Source of the DNA: Marinisporobacter sp.
Lineage (GTDB): Bacteria > Bacillota > Clostridia > Peptostreptococcales > Thermotaleaceae
NCBI GenBank assembly: GCA_025210395.1
Contig: JAOARV010000007.1
Span: 27,016-91,015 of the forward strand
DNA: 64,000 bases
Reading direction: 5' to 3'
Shown one piece after another: positions 29,080 through 37,172 of the stretch (positions are counted from its first letter, which is position 1; each line of letters begins with the position of its first letter). Made by a program: the position numbers and the translations under genes. The notes under the pieces were generated by a model. The model made no database searches, was not told the DNA's origin, and saw only the letters and a list, made by a program, of their open reading frames with translations.

Positions 29080-29229
29080 TCTCCTTAAATATTTTAATAT
29101 TATGTTTACAGTATCACAAATTTTTATATACCTAAAAATATTCAAAAATAGTAGCATATTAGGATAAATTTAGAATACATTTATTATTATAATAACTATG
29201 GATAATTGAGGGGGAGAATCAAGATGAGA
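29080..29229. repeat. Direct repeat copy B flanking the SNF2/SWIM genes
   Basis: Homologous to 25275-25404 with small insertions. Here the segment leads into the start of an intact deacetylase gene, so this is the complete copy. Confidence 0.7.
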
Positions 29230-30000
29230 ATATGGATTATTAATCGAAAGCTTGTTTTAAGTATAGTGTTTTTATTTATATTTGTAGGGGTGTCCTTTTT
29301 TTATCTTGGAGATTTTGGAGAAATGATTGTTGGTGTAATGAATAGGGACAAAACTTTGCCTATATATTGTGTAGAGCAGGATCAAAAAAAGATTGCCATA
29401 AGCTTTGATGCAGCTTGGGGAGATCAATATACACAGGGGATATTAGACACTTTAGATAAATATAATGTGAAAACCACATTTTTCTTAGTAGGATTTTGGG
29501 TAGATAAATATCCAGATATGGTAAAAAAAATTCATGATAAAGGTCATGAGGTAGGAAATCATTCTAGCACCCATCCTCATATGTCAAAATTGTCAGTAGA
29601 ACAAATTAGCAAGGAGTTAAATGAAACAGGAGGAAAAATTGAAAAAATCACAGGACGAAAGCCTATTTTGTTTAGACCGCCCTTTGGAGATTATAATAAT
29701 CGATTAATTGATACAGCAAAGGAAAACGGATATTATACGATTCAATGGGATGTAGATTCGTTAGATTGGAAAGAATTAGGTACGCAACCAGTAGTAGATC
29801 GGGTTACAAGAAATGTGAAAAATGGTTCTATTGTGTTGTTTCATAATAATGCAAAGTATGTATTAGAATATTTACCCCTTGTTATTGAGAGACTTCAAAA
29901 GGAAGGATATGAAATTGTTCCTATATCAGAATTGATTATGAAGAAAGATTTTTACGTAGATCATACAGGGATGCAAAAGAGCAAAGAAGAGACAGAATAA
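29224..30000 (+). CDS. PdaB-like polysaccharide deacetylase, probably sporulation-linked
   Basis: The 258-residue protein has one N-terminal membrane anchor (about 9-28) and a full NodB domain: AISFDAAWG (near 61), TTFFLVGFWVDKYPDMV (near 88), GNHSSTHPHMS (near 115, metal histidines), FRPPFGDYN (near 152) and IVLFHNNAKY (near 204). Like PdaB, it has AAW where active enzymes have DDG, so a catalytic aspartate position is altered. PdaB acts in spore cortex formation in Bacillus. The start at 29224 follows a GGGGGAGA site. Confidence 0.88.
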   Translation: MRIWIINRKLVLSIVFLFIFVGVSFFYLGDFGEMIVGVMNRDKTLPIYCVEQDQKKIAISFDAAWGDQYTQGILDTLDKYNVKTTFFLVGFWVDKYPDMVKKIHDKGHEVGNHSSTHPHMSKLSVEQISKELNETGGKIEKITGRKPILFRPPFGDYNNRLIDTAKENGYYTIQWDVDSLDWKELGTQPVVDRVTRNVKNGSIVLFHNNAKYVLEYLPLVIERLQKEGYEIVPISELIMKKDFYVDHTGMQKSKEETE

Positions 30001-30020
30001 TAGAAGATTTTGATATATAT

Positions 30021-30068
30021 AAGATGCATCATAAAAGAATGCTTTGATTGAAAAACCTATAAATAGAA
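30021..30068. repeat. Dispersed intergenic element, copy 2 (partial)
   Basis: Contains GATGCATCATAAAAGAATG then CTTTGATTGAAAAACCTATA, close to the 3' half of the copies at 22010 and 52755. It lies just upstream of the T-box promoter. Confidence 0.55.
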
Positions 30069-30070
30069 TA

Positions 30071-30099
30071 TTGACTTTACTTGAAAAGTTTTGTATAAT
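30071..30099 (+). promoter_or_regulatory. Vegetative promoter of the transporter T-box unit
   Basis: TTGACT (30071-30076) and TATAAT (30094-30099) with a 17-base spacer, upstream of the T-box leader. Confidence 0.8.
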
Positions 30100-30149
30100 A
30101 ATACACAATTGTAAAAAAGTCAAAATGCTATGAAAGAGAATAGTAAAAA

Positions 30150-30340
30150 AATGATGTTTTACAGAGAGTAAGTCAATGGTGAGAGATTTACAAACTAGTT
30201 TTTTGAACCCGCTCTTGAGCAGATGGTGATGAAGCCATTACGTTTCTAATCACGTTACGATTAGCTTAAGTGAGCCAATTGGCTAATAAGGGTGGTACCG
30301 CGAGTAAGCTCTCGTCCCTTCGTGGGATGAGGGCTTTTTT
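30150..30340 (+). ncRNA. T-box leader controlling an amino-acid transporter
   Basis: The T-box core AGGGTGGTACCGCG is at 30289-30302. The terminator stem (30308-30318 with 30324-30334, TTCGT loop) is followed by six T. The upstream part folds into a stem-I-like helix (AATGG near 30175 with CCATT near 30235). The specifier is not certain; a TGG triplet at 30224-30226 in the expected area would indicate tryptophan. T-boxes before transporters link uptake to the shortage of one charged tRNA. Confidence 0.93.
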
Positions 30341-30405
30341 GATTTTTGTTTTGAATATTATGTAAACATTGTTCTCAAGAGGAGTAAAAACAAAGGAGGA
30401 GTTAG

Positions 30406-31902
30406 ATGAATAAACAAGAACAATGGGGTAGTAGATGGGGATTTATTGCAGCATCTATGGGGATGGCTATAGGAACAGGTAATATATGGAGATTTCCAAG
30501 GGTAGTAGCATCTAATGGAGGAGGTCCATTTTTAATTGCTTGGACGGTTGCTTTATTTGTTTGGGCTATTCCACTCCTTATGGGTGAGATGGTAATGGGT
30601 AGAAAAACAGGACTAGGTACAATAGGAGCCTTCCGTGATTTTGTAGGACGTAAATTTGCGTGGATGGGTACATGGATTGCAGCCATATGTTTAGCAATTA
30701 TGTTTTATTATTCAGTGGTTATGGGATGGTGCATGAAGTACTTTACATTAGCTGTTTCAGGTGTCTTTAAACCTGGGATGGGGACAGAGGCTACAGAAGC
30801 TATATGGAATACATTTACTACCACACCATCACAGACAATATTTTTTCATCTTATTGCAATGATTATAGCAGGAACGATTATTTATAAGGGAATCAATGAA
30901 GGAATTGAAAAAGCTAGTAAAATTATGATTCCAACCTTATTTTTATTATTAGTTTGTGCGGTAATAAGATCTGTAACCCTTCCTGGTGCTACAAAGGGAC
31001 TTGAATATTTATTTAGCCCAAAGCTATATATGCTAAAAAGCCCTAAGATTTGGCTTGAAGCATTTACTCAAGCTGCATGGTCAACTGGAGCTGGATGGGG
31101 TTTTATTATTACTTACGCTGTATATACTAAAAAGAAAGAAGATATTGCAGCAAATTGTATGATTATGGGCTTTGGAAATAATGTAGGTTCGTTGATTGCA
31201 GGACTTACAATACTTCCGTCTATATTTGCTTTATCTCCAAGTCAAGAATTTGTTAATCAAGCCATTACATCAGGAAACACAGGACTTGCATTTATTTATT
31301 TAGCACAGTTATTTCCAACTATGCCAGCAGGAAGAATTCTTGCAGCAATCTTTTTCTTAGCTATGTCTATTGCTGCTTTATCATCACTTCTTCCAATGAT
31401 TGAGGTAGGAGTAAGAAACTTAATGGATATGGGAATAACTCGTAAGAGGGCAACTTTAGTTATTACTATTGGAGGATTTATATTTGGAATACCTTCTGCT
31501 TATAGCTTAGACTTTCTAAATAATCAAGATTTTGTATTAGGGATTGGATTATTAATAAGTGGATTATTTGTAGCATTTGCTCTTATGAAATATGGTTTAG
31601 AAGAGATTAGAAATAAAGTAATTAACACAGAATGGTCAGATATGAAGGTAGGCAAATGGTGGAGTAGATGTGTAAAATTATTTCCCTTGTTTTTTGTAAG
31701 TCTTACAGGATGGTGGATGTGGCAAGCGGTAGGATGGTATCCTGACAGTTGGTGGAATCCATTAGAAGTATATAGTCCTGGAACAATATTAGCTCAAGTG
31801 GTATTTTGGGTTTTAATAGGAATTTTAACGAATAATCTACTAGCAAATAAGATTGGAAAAGGTCGAGATATTACTGAAACTTCTTTAGGAAAGGAGCAAT
31901 AA
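30406..31902 (+). CDS. Sodium-dependent amino-acid transporter, NSS/SNF family
   Basis: The 498-residue protein has about 12 membrane segments and the NSS opening WGFIAASMGMAIGTGNIWRFPR (sodium- and substrate-binding bend in segment 1). Later come an AAWSTGAGWG segment near 225 and FGNNVGSLIAG near 255. It imports an amino acid with Na+. Its T-box leader shows control by an uncharged tRNA. The next gene encodes a 33-residue MetS-like subunit one base after its stop. An AGGAGGAG site precedes the ATG. Confidence 0.94.
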   Translation: MNKQEQWGSRWGFIAASMGMAIGTGNIWRFPRVVASNGGGPFLIAWTVALFVWAIPLLMGEMVMGRKTGLGTIGAFRDFVGRKFAWMGTWIAAICLAIMFYYSVVMGWCMKYFTLAVSGVFKPGMGTEATEAIWNTFTTTPSQTIFFHLIAMIIAGTIIYKGINEGIEKASKIMIPTLFLLLVCAVIRSVTLPGATKGLEYLFSPKLYMLKSPKIWLEAFTQAAWSTGAGWGFIITYAVYTKKKEDIAANCMIMGFGNNVGSLIAGLTILPSIFALSPSQEFVNQAITSGNTGLAFIYLAQLFPTMPAGRILAAIFFLAMSIAALSSLLPMIEVGVRNLMDMGITRKRATLVITIGGFIFGIPSAYSLDFLNNQDFVLGIGLLISGLFVAFALMKYGLEEIRNKVINTEWSDMKVGKWWSRCVKLFPLFFVSLTGWWMWQAVGWYPDSWWNPLEVYSPGTILAQVVFWVLIGILTNNLLANKIGKGRDITETSLGKEQ

Positions 31903-31903
31903 T

Positions 31904-32005
31904 ATGTCAGGAACATCTATTTTTATGATGAGTATTACCTTAGGTTTTTACTTTATAGGATTTGTTTTATTGCTCAATACAGCTTTTAAATCAGGAAAGC
32001 ATTAA
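31904..32005 (+). CDS. MetS-like small subunit of the NSS transporter (33 aa)
   Basis: A one-segment membrane peptide, MSGTSIFMMSITLGFYFIGF..., beginning one base after the transporter stop and preceded by AAGGAG inside the transporter's last codons. Its size, N-terminus and position match the small MetS-type subunit that works with MetP-like NSS transporters. It was recognised from sequence and context. Confidence 0.85.
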   Translation: MSGTSIFMMSITLGFYFIGFVLLLNTAFKSGKH

Positions 32006-32018
32006 TCTTAAAAATTGA

Positions 32019-32056
32019 CAAAAAGGAGTATGCCATGCATGCTTCTTTTTTTTAAA
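32019..32056 (+). terminator. Terminator of the transporter operon
   Basis: AAAAGGAGTATGC pairs with GCATGCTTCTTTT (two G-U pairs) around CAT. A T run follows. Confidence 0.75.
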
Positions 32057-32121
32057 AAGGATACATAATTCATGAAAGAAAGAGAAAAATAAAAGAAACT
32101 AGTTATTTAGGTGGTGAATAT

Positions 32122-33309
32122 ATGCTGTTCGAAGAAATGAAAAAAATAGGAATTGCAGGAACAAATGGAAAAACTACAACAGCTAAAATGATCTGCCAGG
32201 TATTAAGAGAACAGGGATTATCTGTGGGATTTATTAGTAAAGAAGAAATAAGTATGGATGGAGAAAAGTTAGAAACGGATTTTAATTATTTAAATATAGA
32301 AAATATATTTTATTTTTCAGAGGAAATGATCAAAAAAAATATAGAAATTGTCATTGTAGAAATAGATGATAGCTTTTTTGATAAAAAAGTTTTACAGAGC
32401 ATTGATTTTGATATGATTGTATATACAAGTATAGAAATGGATGGTATAAAAAATGCTACAGAAATAAAAAAATATATGGATTCACAAAAAAATCTTTTAA
32501 ATAATTTATCCAATCATAGTATAATTGTTGTCAATGCAGATGATAAAAATAGTTTTGAATTATTAGAGAATATAAAAAAACGATTGATTATTACCTATGG
32601 ATTTTCTTCTAAAGCTACGATTACGGCATCTAGTATAGAGATTGCACCTATTGGGTTTAATTGCTGCATACAAAGGGGGATCACTTCTTTGTATGATATC
32701 GATTTAGAGCCTATGGAAGTTCCTATTGAACTAAATCTTATTGGAAGACATAATGTGTATAATGCTTTAGCTGCTATTGCAACTGTACTGATTTTAGGAA
32801 TTTCACCAGAAAATGTTAGAAAAGAATTGAAAGGATTAAAAAAAATAAAAAGAAGAATGAATAAAATTGATGATACGTATCAAATTATAGATGATAGATG
32901 TGAAAATCCAGCTAGCTTTGAAGCAGCCTTTGAAGCCATTCAAAGTGTTGATTATGAAAAGTTAACAATTGTTAATAGTATTATAGGAAATAAAGGGATA
33001 GAATTAAATAAAAGGAATGCTAAAATTATTGCCAATTGGATGCGTGGATTAAAAGCTGCCAAATTGATTACAACTTGTAGTATAGATGTAGTAGACGATC
33101 AAGACCGCGTGTTAGAAGGTGAAAAAAAGGGATTTTATGAAGTAATGAAAGAAAATGAAATCGTCTATGAACATAAAGAACGATTAGAAGATGCACTCCA
33201 TATTGCTTTATCTCATACGGGAAGAAAGGACTTGATTTTACTCCTAGGTGGGAGTGGAATGGATGAAGGAGAAAATTTAATTAGAAAGTTTTTAAAAGAG
33301 AAAAAATAA
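32122..33309 (+). CDS. Shortened MurE-like Mur ligase of unknown substrate
   Basis: The 395-residue protein begins directly with the ATP-binding core (IGIAGTNGKTTTAKMICQVL, P-loop near residue 13), keeps the LNLIGRHNVYNALAAIA segment (near 204) and has a C-terminal ligase domain ending in LLLGGSGMDEG. The N-terminal UDP-binding domain of MurC-F is missing. The usual DYAHTPDS of MurE is replaced by DDRCENPASFEA (near 255). The internal architecture therefore points to an amide ligase with a different acceptor, not peptidoglycan synthesis. It is monocistronic, with a weak GGTGGTG site and a terminator. Confidence 0.8.
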   Translation: MLFEEMKKIGIAGTNGKTTTAKMICQVLREQGLSVGFISKEEISMDGEKLETDFNYLNIENIFYFSEEMIKKNIEIVIVEIDDSFFDKKVLQSIDFDMIVYTSIEMDGIKNATEIKKYMDSQKNLLNNLSNHSIIVVNADDKNSFELLENIKKRLIITYGFSSKATITASSIEIAPIGFNCCIQRGITSLYDIDLEPMEVPIELNLIGRHNVYNALAAIATVLILGISPENVRKELKGLKKIKRRMNKIDDTYQIIDDRCENPASFEAAFEAIQSVDYEKLTIVNSIIGNKGIELNKRNAKIIANWMRGLKAAKLITTCSIDVVDDQDRVLEGEKKGFYEVMKENEIVYEHKERLEDALHIALSHTGRKDLILLLGGSGMDEGENLIRKFLKEKK

Positions 33310-33324
33310 ATTTCTCTTTTTTTA
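33294..33324 (+). terminator. Terminator after the Mur-like ligase gene
   Basis: AAAAGAGAAA (33294-33303) pairs with TTTCTCTTTT (33311-33320) and runs into T. It overlaps the end of the gene. Confidence 0.75.
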
Positions 33325-33414
33325 TTTGCATAATCTCGTCCGAAGGTGAATAAATATAGTTGTAGATTGACCCTGAAAAAGTACATAAGAATTAGGAAGG
33401 AGCGTGGGGGTTAA

Positions 33415-34059
33415 ATGACAGATCGAGTAATTGATACAAATATAGTAACTGTTGTAGGTAAAATGCATTCATCTTCAGTATTTAGTCATGAAATGTACGG
33501 AGAAGGGTTCTATACTTTTGACATAAAAGTCCCTAGATTAAGCGAATATAATGATATATTGCCTGTAACCATTTCAGAACGATTGATGGTGGATTTAGAT
33601 ATTGAACAAGGAACAACTGTTAAAATTGAAGGGCAATTGCGGTCATACAACAAATATGTAAATGGGAAAAATAGGCTTATTTTAACTATATTTGCGAGGG
33701 ATTTATCCATGTGCGAGGAGGAGGAAGTAAAGAATCCAAATCAAATTTTTCTAGATGGGTATGTATGCAAAGCACCTGTATACAGGTCTACTCCATTTGG
33801 AAGAGAAATTACAGATATGTTGATTGCTGTGAATAGACCTTATAACAAGTCTGATTATATTCCCTGTATTGCTTGGGGCAGAAATGCAAGATTTTCAGAA
33901 AAACTAAAGGTAGGAGACCATATGAAAATATGGGGAAGAGTACAAAGTCGTGAGTACCAAAAAAAATTAAGGGATGATTACGTAGAAACAAAAGTAGCTT
34001 ATGAAGTGTCTATATCTAAAATGGAGATGAGTGAAGAAAATAATAAAGAAGAGCAATAA
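33415..34059 (+). CDS. Single-stranded-DNA-binding-like protein with two OB folds
   Basis: The 214-residue protein shows two consecutive SSB/PriB-type OB domains. The first (about 8-98) includes NIVTVVGKMHSS and KIEGQLRSYNKYVNGKNRL. The second (about 105-205) includes NQIFLDGYVCKAPVYRSTPFGREITDMLIAV, YIPCIAWGRNA and GDHMKIWGRVQSREYQK. The second resembles ordinary Ssb more closely. It lacks the acidic DDDIPF-type tail of Ssb, ending instead in EENNKEEQ. Tandem-OB SSB-like proteins occur in Clostridia; a role in DNA repair or as a specialised SSB is inferred. Confidence 0.85.
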   Translation: MTDRVIDTNIVTVVGKMHSSSVFSHEMYGEGFYTFDIKVPRLSEYNDILPVTISERLMVDLDIEQGTTVKIEGQLRSYNKYVNGKNRLILTIFARDLSMCEEEEVKNPNQIFLDGYVCKAPVYRSTPFGREITDMLIAVNRPYNKSDYIPCIAWGRNARFSEKLKVGDHMKIWGRVQSREYQKKLRDDYVETKVAYEVSISKMEMSEENNKEEQ

Positions 34060-34074
34060 AAATAGAAATAGAGA

Positions 34075-34102
34075 AAGAAGGAACTTCGGATCCTTCTTTT
34101 TT
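34075..34102 (+). terminator. Terminator after the OB-fold gene
   Basis: AAGAAGGA (34075-34082) pairs with TCCTTCTT (34091-34098) around an 8-nt loop, with a T run. Confidence 0.8.
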
Positions 34103-34280
34103 TAGTTTTTGTAATTTGTCATTTAAATTTGTCACATATTTTACGTTTGTCCATATATATATAGTGTAAAAAGCACAAAAGAGGATCTAAAAGAAAGGGG
34201 GATGGGGTTGACCTTTGAAATCTCATCTACAGAAGATAATAAATTTTAAAAAATATAAAAATAAAATGGAGGAATAAAAA

Positions 34281-34601
34281 ATGATTGATTTATCTTTGGT
34301 TGAATTAAAAAAAATAATAAAAGAAGAGATTGAAGCGGAAGCAAAAGCTAAAGCAAAAGCTGATGCAGATGCAAAAAACAGGGCTAAATTAGAATCTGAA
34401 AATAAGAATATAGACTTAGAAAAAGAGTTTGAAGTAGATAAAGAAATAGATTTAGAAAAGGATATGCACAAACAATATCAAAATAATAAGCAAATTAATT
34501 ATAATCATATTTCTCAAAGACAATACCAAGGTCAAAAAGCTGAAAATGATGCTGATAGTGACGCAGATGCTAAGGCTGGTACAATAGTTATTGATAAGTA
34601 G
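34281..34601 (+). CDS. Charged low-complexity 106-aa protein, possibly spore-surface
   Basis: The protein has an acidic/basic alanine-rich repeat (AEAKAKAKADADAK, about 17-33) and a similar acidic repeat near its end (DADSDADAKAG), with Q/N-rich sequence between. There is no signal peptide or membrane segment. A TGGAGG site precedes the ATG. It is followed by a terminator and another unusual protein gene. I do not recognise a family; composition and neighbours suggest a spore coat or exosporium component, which is inference. Confidence 0.65.
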   Translation: MIDLSLVELKKIIKEEIEAEAKAKAKADADAKNRAKLESENKNIDLEKEFEVDKEIDLEKDMHKQYQNNKQINYNHISQRQYQGQKAENDADSDADAKAGTIVIDK

Positions 34602-34616
34602 AATAGATCATTAAAT

Positions 34617-34652
34617 CTTAGTGGGGGAGAGCTTTCCCCACTAAGAATTTTC
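34617..34652 (+). terminator. Terminator between two surface-like genes
   Basis: CTTAGTGGGG (34617-34626) pairs with CCCCACTAAG (34636-34645), followed by AATTTTC. The weak T run could allow partial read-through into the next gene. Confidence 0.75.
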
Positions 34653-34673
34653 ATAAATGGTAGGTGCAATTTT

Positions 34674-35210
34674 ATGAAATTAAAGAATTTGAATGAACGA
34701 GAGGAAGGTTTCAAAACTAAGGATCAAAAAGTTCAAGATCAATCAAGTATGCAACAAAATACACAAGATCTTGATCAACAACAACATGTGCAAGCAAATC
34801 CTTCACAAGTGAATTATCAAAGTGTGCAAGTTAATCCTCAGCTTACAACAGATCGGTTTGCTGGAAAAATTACTGGTATTACCTACTCAGGTCATAAAAA
34901 AGAAATTATTGCAAATGTAAACATTTTATTATATTTTGGAGCGCATGTAAAAATTTCAGACTATCCAGTATATAAAACCCAATCAGATGCATGTGGTAAT
35001 TTTAGTATTCAAGATTTACCTCCTGGATATTATACTTTACATGCTTATCTGGATGAAAACTTAAAAGAGACTTTGTACGCGATTAAAGTAATGATTGGTC
35101 AAGCTTACTTTCAATCTATATTTTTAAGAAAAGCCGTCCATAATGAAATTGAAAAAGAGAGGGTTAGAAGTAATCCTTCTAATACTGACTATTTTCTTTC
35201 TAAATTATAG
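34674..35210 (+). CDS. Protein with a carboxypeptidase-regulatory-like beta domain
   Basis: The 178-residue protein has a Q/N-rich N-terminus (about 15-60), then one beta-sandwich domain (about 63-150) of the CarboxypepD-regulatory type. It reads FAGKITGITYSG...ANVNILLYFG, then TQSDACGNFSIQDLPPGYYTLHAY. No signal peptide is visible, so export by the usual route is not expected; a mother-cell-made spore surface protein would fit. The ribosome site is weak (GGTAGGTG). Confidence 0.7.
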   Translation: MKLKNLNEREEGFKTKDQKVQDQSSMQQNTQDLDQQQHVQANPSQVNYQSVQVNPQLTTDRFAGKITGITYSGHKKEIIANVNILLYFGAHVKISDYPVYKTQSDACGNFSIQDLPPGYYTLHAYLDENLKETLYAIKVMIGQAYFQSIFLRKAVHNEIEKERVRSNPSNTDYFLSKL

Positions 35211-35507
35211 TGGTTTGTCCACGATTATTTTGAAACTTTTTGTGGTAATATAGGGGCTTAAATGCTCCTTTTTTAGTTTTTGAGGTTAAATACACTTTTA
35301 GATACTTCTATATTTTATAAAAAATAAATGATATAGAATCTAATTGATATTGGAATGTAAATGCTGAAATGCAATTTATATGTTATTTGAATTTATGTAA
35401 TAAAGTGGTATAATGAGATAGTCACATTTTGACGGCGAAAGACAAAATAATACAACAAGGAAGGGGGAACCAGTCAGTTCTTGTGGTTTTATGACTGGGA
35501 AAGAATT

Positions 35508-36515
35508 ATGAAGAGAAAAAGTAGTATTTTATTATGTTTAGTTTTTATGTTGACACTAGCGTTAGTAACAGGATGTGGTTCAAAGTCTCCTAAGGAGAGA
35601 CTTGAGGAATCATTTACCAAATCTGCTGAGATCAAAACAGCACAACAGAATCTTGAAATGGGTATAAATCTAAATATTCCAACGGAAGATCCAATGCAAA
35701 ATAGCATCATGCAAATGATTAATGGAGCAAAATTGAAGATGGAATTAGCTTCAGATACTAAAGCAATGAAAGCTGCTGGAAATATTTCAGTAGATTTGAG
35801 TGGTGCAATATATAATATTGAAACCTATACAACTCCTGAAAAAATGATACTAAAGATGCCAATGTCTCCAAAATATCTTGTAATAGATCAGGAGGAATCG
35901 TTAAAGCCTGAAAATAAAGAAGAACTAATGAAATTAAGTAAAAAATTATTTAAAATTGTGATGGACGTAGTTAAAGAAGAGAATATAGAAGATAGAGGAG
36001 ACAAAAAAATAGCTACTCCTAAAGGAGAGGTTCAAACAACTGAAATAGCTATGAGTTTTTCAGATAAAGAAACGAAAGATTTAGTTAAAAGGTTTGTAAA
36101 ACTAATGTTTGAAGATAAAACTATTAAAGGGTTAATGATTAAAAATATGGAAAAAAACTATAAAATGCAAGGAATAGAGCAATCTAAAGAAGAGATTGAA
36201 GCAAACTTTGATGAAATGAAAAAGGCGTTTGATGAAGGCTTTAGTGAAGTTGAAAAACAAATAAAATTTGAAAAATTAAACATGGTTTATTTTTTAGATG
36301 AAGATAATAATATAAGACGTTCTGAGTTTGATGTACAAATAAGTGGTAAAGATGAAGAGACAGGACAGTCTATATCAATCGGATTAAATGGTTTAAGCAA
36401 TATATGGAATATTAATAAAGAGGTAGAGTTAAACATTCCAAAGCTCACCGAAGAAAATAGTACGAATATAGAAGATTTAAATAATATGAATCCAGCAGCA
36501 ATACCTTATCAATAA
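35508..36515 (+). CDS. Lipoprotein resembling the DUF6612 group, function unknown
   Basis: The 335-residue exported lipoprotein has a signal ending LALVTGC (lipidated Cys near 25). It then has a long mixed alpha/beta domain with repeated 'TPEKMILKMP' and 'NIRRSEFDV' style strands seen in LolA/LppX-like folds of Gram-positive lipoproteins. The ATG at 35508 is chosen because the signal starts there; an upstream TTG (35481) would add a non-signal tail. It is monocistronic. A hydrophobic-ligand or envelope role is inferred from the fold type. Confidence 0.78.
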   Translation: MKRKSSILLCLVFMLTLALVTGCGSKSPKERLEESFTKSAEIKTAQQNLEMGINLNIPTEDPMQNSIMQMINGAKLKMELASDTKAMKAAGNISVDLSGAIYNIETYTTPEKMILKMPMSPKYLVIDQEESLKPENKEELMKLSKKLFKIVMDVVKEENIEDRGDKKIATPKGEVQTTEIAMSFSDKETKDLVKRFVKLMFEDKTIKGLMIKNMEKNYKMQGIEQSKEEIEANFDEMKKAFDEGFSEVEKQIKFEKLNMVYFLDEDNNIRRSEFDVQISGKDEETGQSISIGLNGLSNIWNINKEVELNIPKLTEENSTNIEDLNNMNPAAIPYQ

Positions 36516-36559
36516 GGTGAATTTTAAAAATTACAGAAAATCTATGATCTTTTATGCAA

Positions 36560-36595
36560 AATAGGATTGGGTAAATACCCAATCCTATTTTTGGG
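36560..36595 (+). terminator. Terminator after the lipoprotein gene
   Basis: A 13-bp stem (AATAGGATTGGGT with its complement, 4-nt loop), then a short T run. Confidence 0.85.
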
Positions 36596-36596
36596 T

Positions 36597-36731
36597 TTAA
36601 CATCTTCCAAAAAAGCTATCAAATCCTCCACATAAGAAAAAAACAACGGCTAGTAATAAAAAGAAAAACAATAAATTATCATCACATCCACCAAAAAGAC
36701 TACCGATCCCTCCATATTGTTTGTCAGCCAT
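36597..36731 (-). CDS. Small hydrophobic Gly/Cys-containing protein (44 aa), probably sporulation-associated
   Basis: A 45-codon frame with a strong GGAGGTG site begins MADKQYGGIGSLFGGC. It has one hydrophobic segment rich in Phe and Leu (about 20-36) and ends in GGFDSFFGRC. Small Gly-rich, single-segment proteins of this kind are common in Clostridia and Bacillus (compare the YjcZ group) and are often sporulation-associated. The assignment rests on character, not a diagnostic motif. Confidence 0.65.
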   Translation of the reverse strand: MADKQYGGIGSLFGGCDDNLLFFFLLLAVVFFLCGGFDSFFGRC

Positions 36732-36858
36732 AGCCTTGCACCTCCTTTAAGAAATTGCTAAGTAGCATATTTTTAAGTCTAAATATTTTATATGTTCACT
36801 AATAAAATATGCAGGAAGGCGTATATGTGTTACATAAAAAAATAAATAATTTATAAGG

Positions 36859-36888
36859 TTTACGAAATATAACCAAAAAGCGTATAAT
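36859..36888 (+). promoter_or_regulatory. Probable vegetative promoter
   Basis: TTTACG (36859-36864), 18-base spacer, TATAAT (36883-36888), 31 bases before a 46-codon gene. Confidence 0.5.
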
Positions 36889-36919
36889 GAGGATAAAAAG
36901 AAAAATAGGAGTGAAAAAA

Positions 36920-37060
36920 ATGAATTATTGGGTGATTGGAGGGGCAATATTTCTTGTGATTCTTATTAGCATACAATATGCGCTTAACAAGATGATTGTA
37001 TTATTAAGAGAAATCAAGGAAATATTGTATAGATTAGATACAAAAAATAGGATTAGATGA
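36920..37060 (+). CDS. 46-aa single-segment membrane protein
   Basis: The frame begins MNYWVIGGAIFLVILISIQY and has one membrane segment (about 4-22) followed by a basic amphipathic helix. An AGGAGTG site and a promoter precede it. No family is recognised. Confidence 0.55.
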   Translation: MNYWVIGGAIFLVILISIQYALNKMIVLLREIKEILYRLDTKNRIR

Positions 37061-37172
37061 GGAATTTCTACAAAAAAACAAAAAATTCTTTGCAAATATG
37101 TCCATTTGTGTTTATAATAGATTTGTATCTTTTTTATATTGAGGAAATCGTTAAGAGTAAGAAGGGGATAGA

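Noticed and set aside
35380..35507. Possible cyclic-di-GMP riboswitch before the lipoprotein gene at 35508, suggested by GGCGAAAGAC and GGAACC-like pieces
   Set aside because: The ordered class I or II motifs are not present and no terminator or anti-ribosome-site partner can be drawn.
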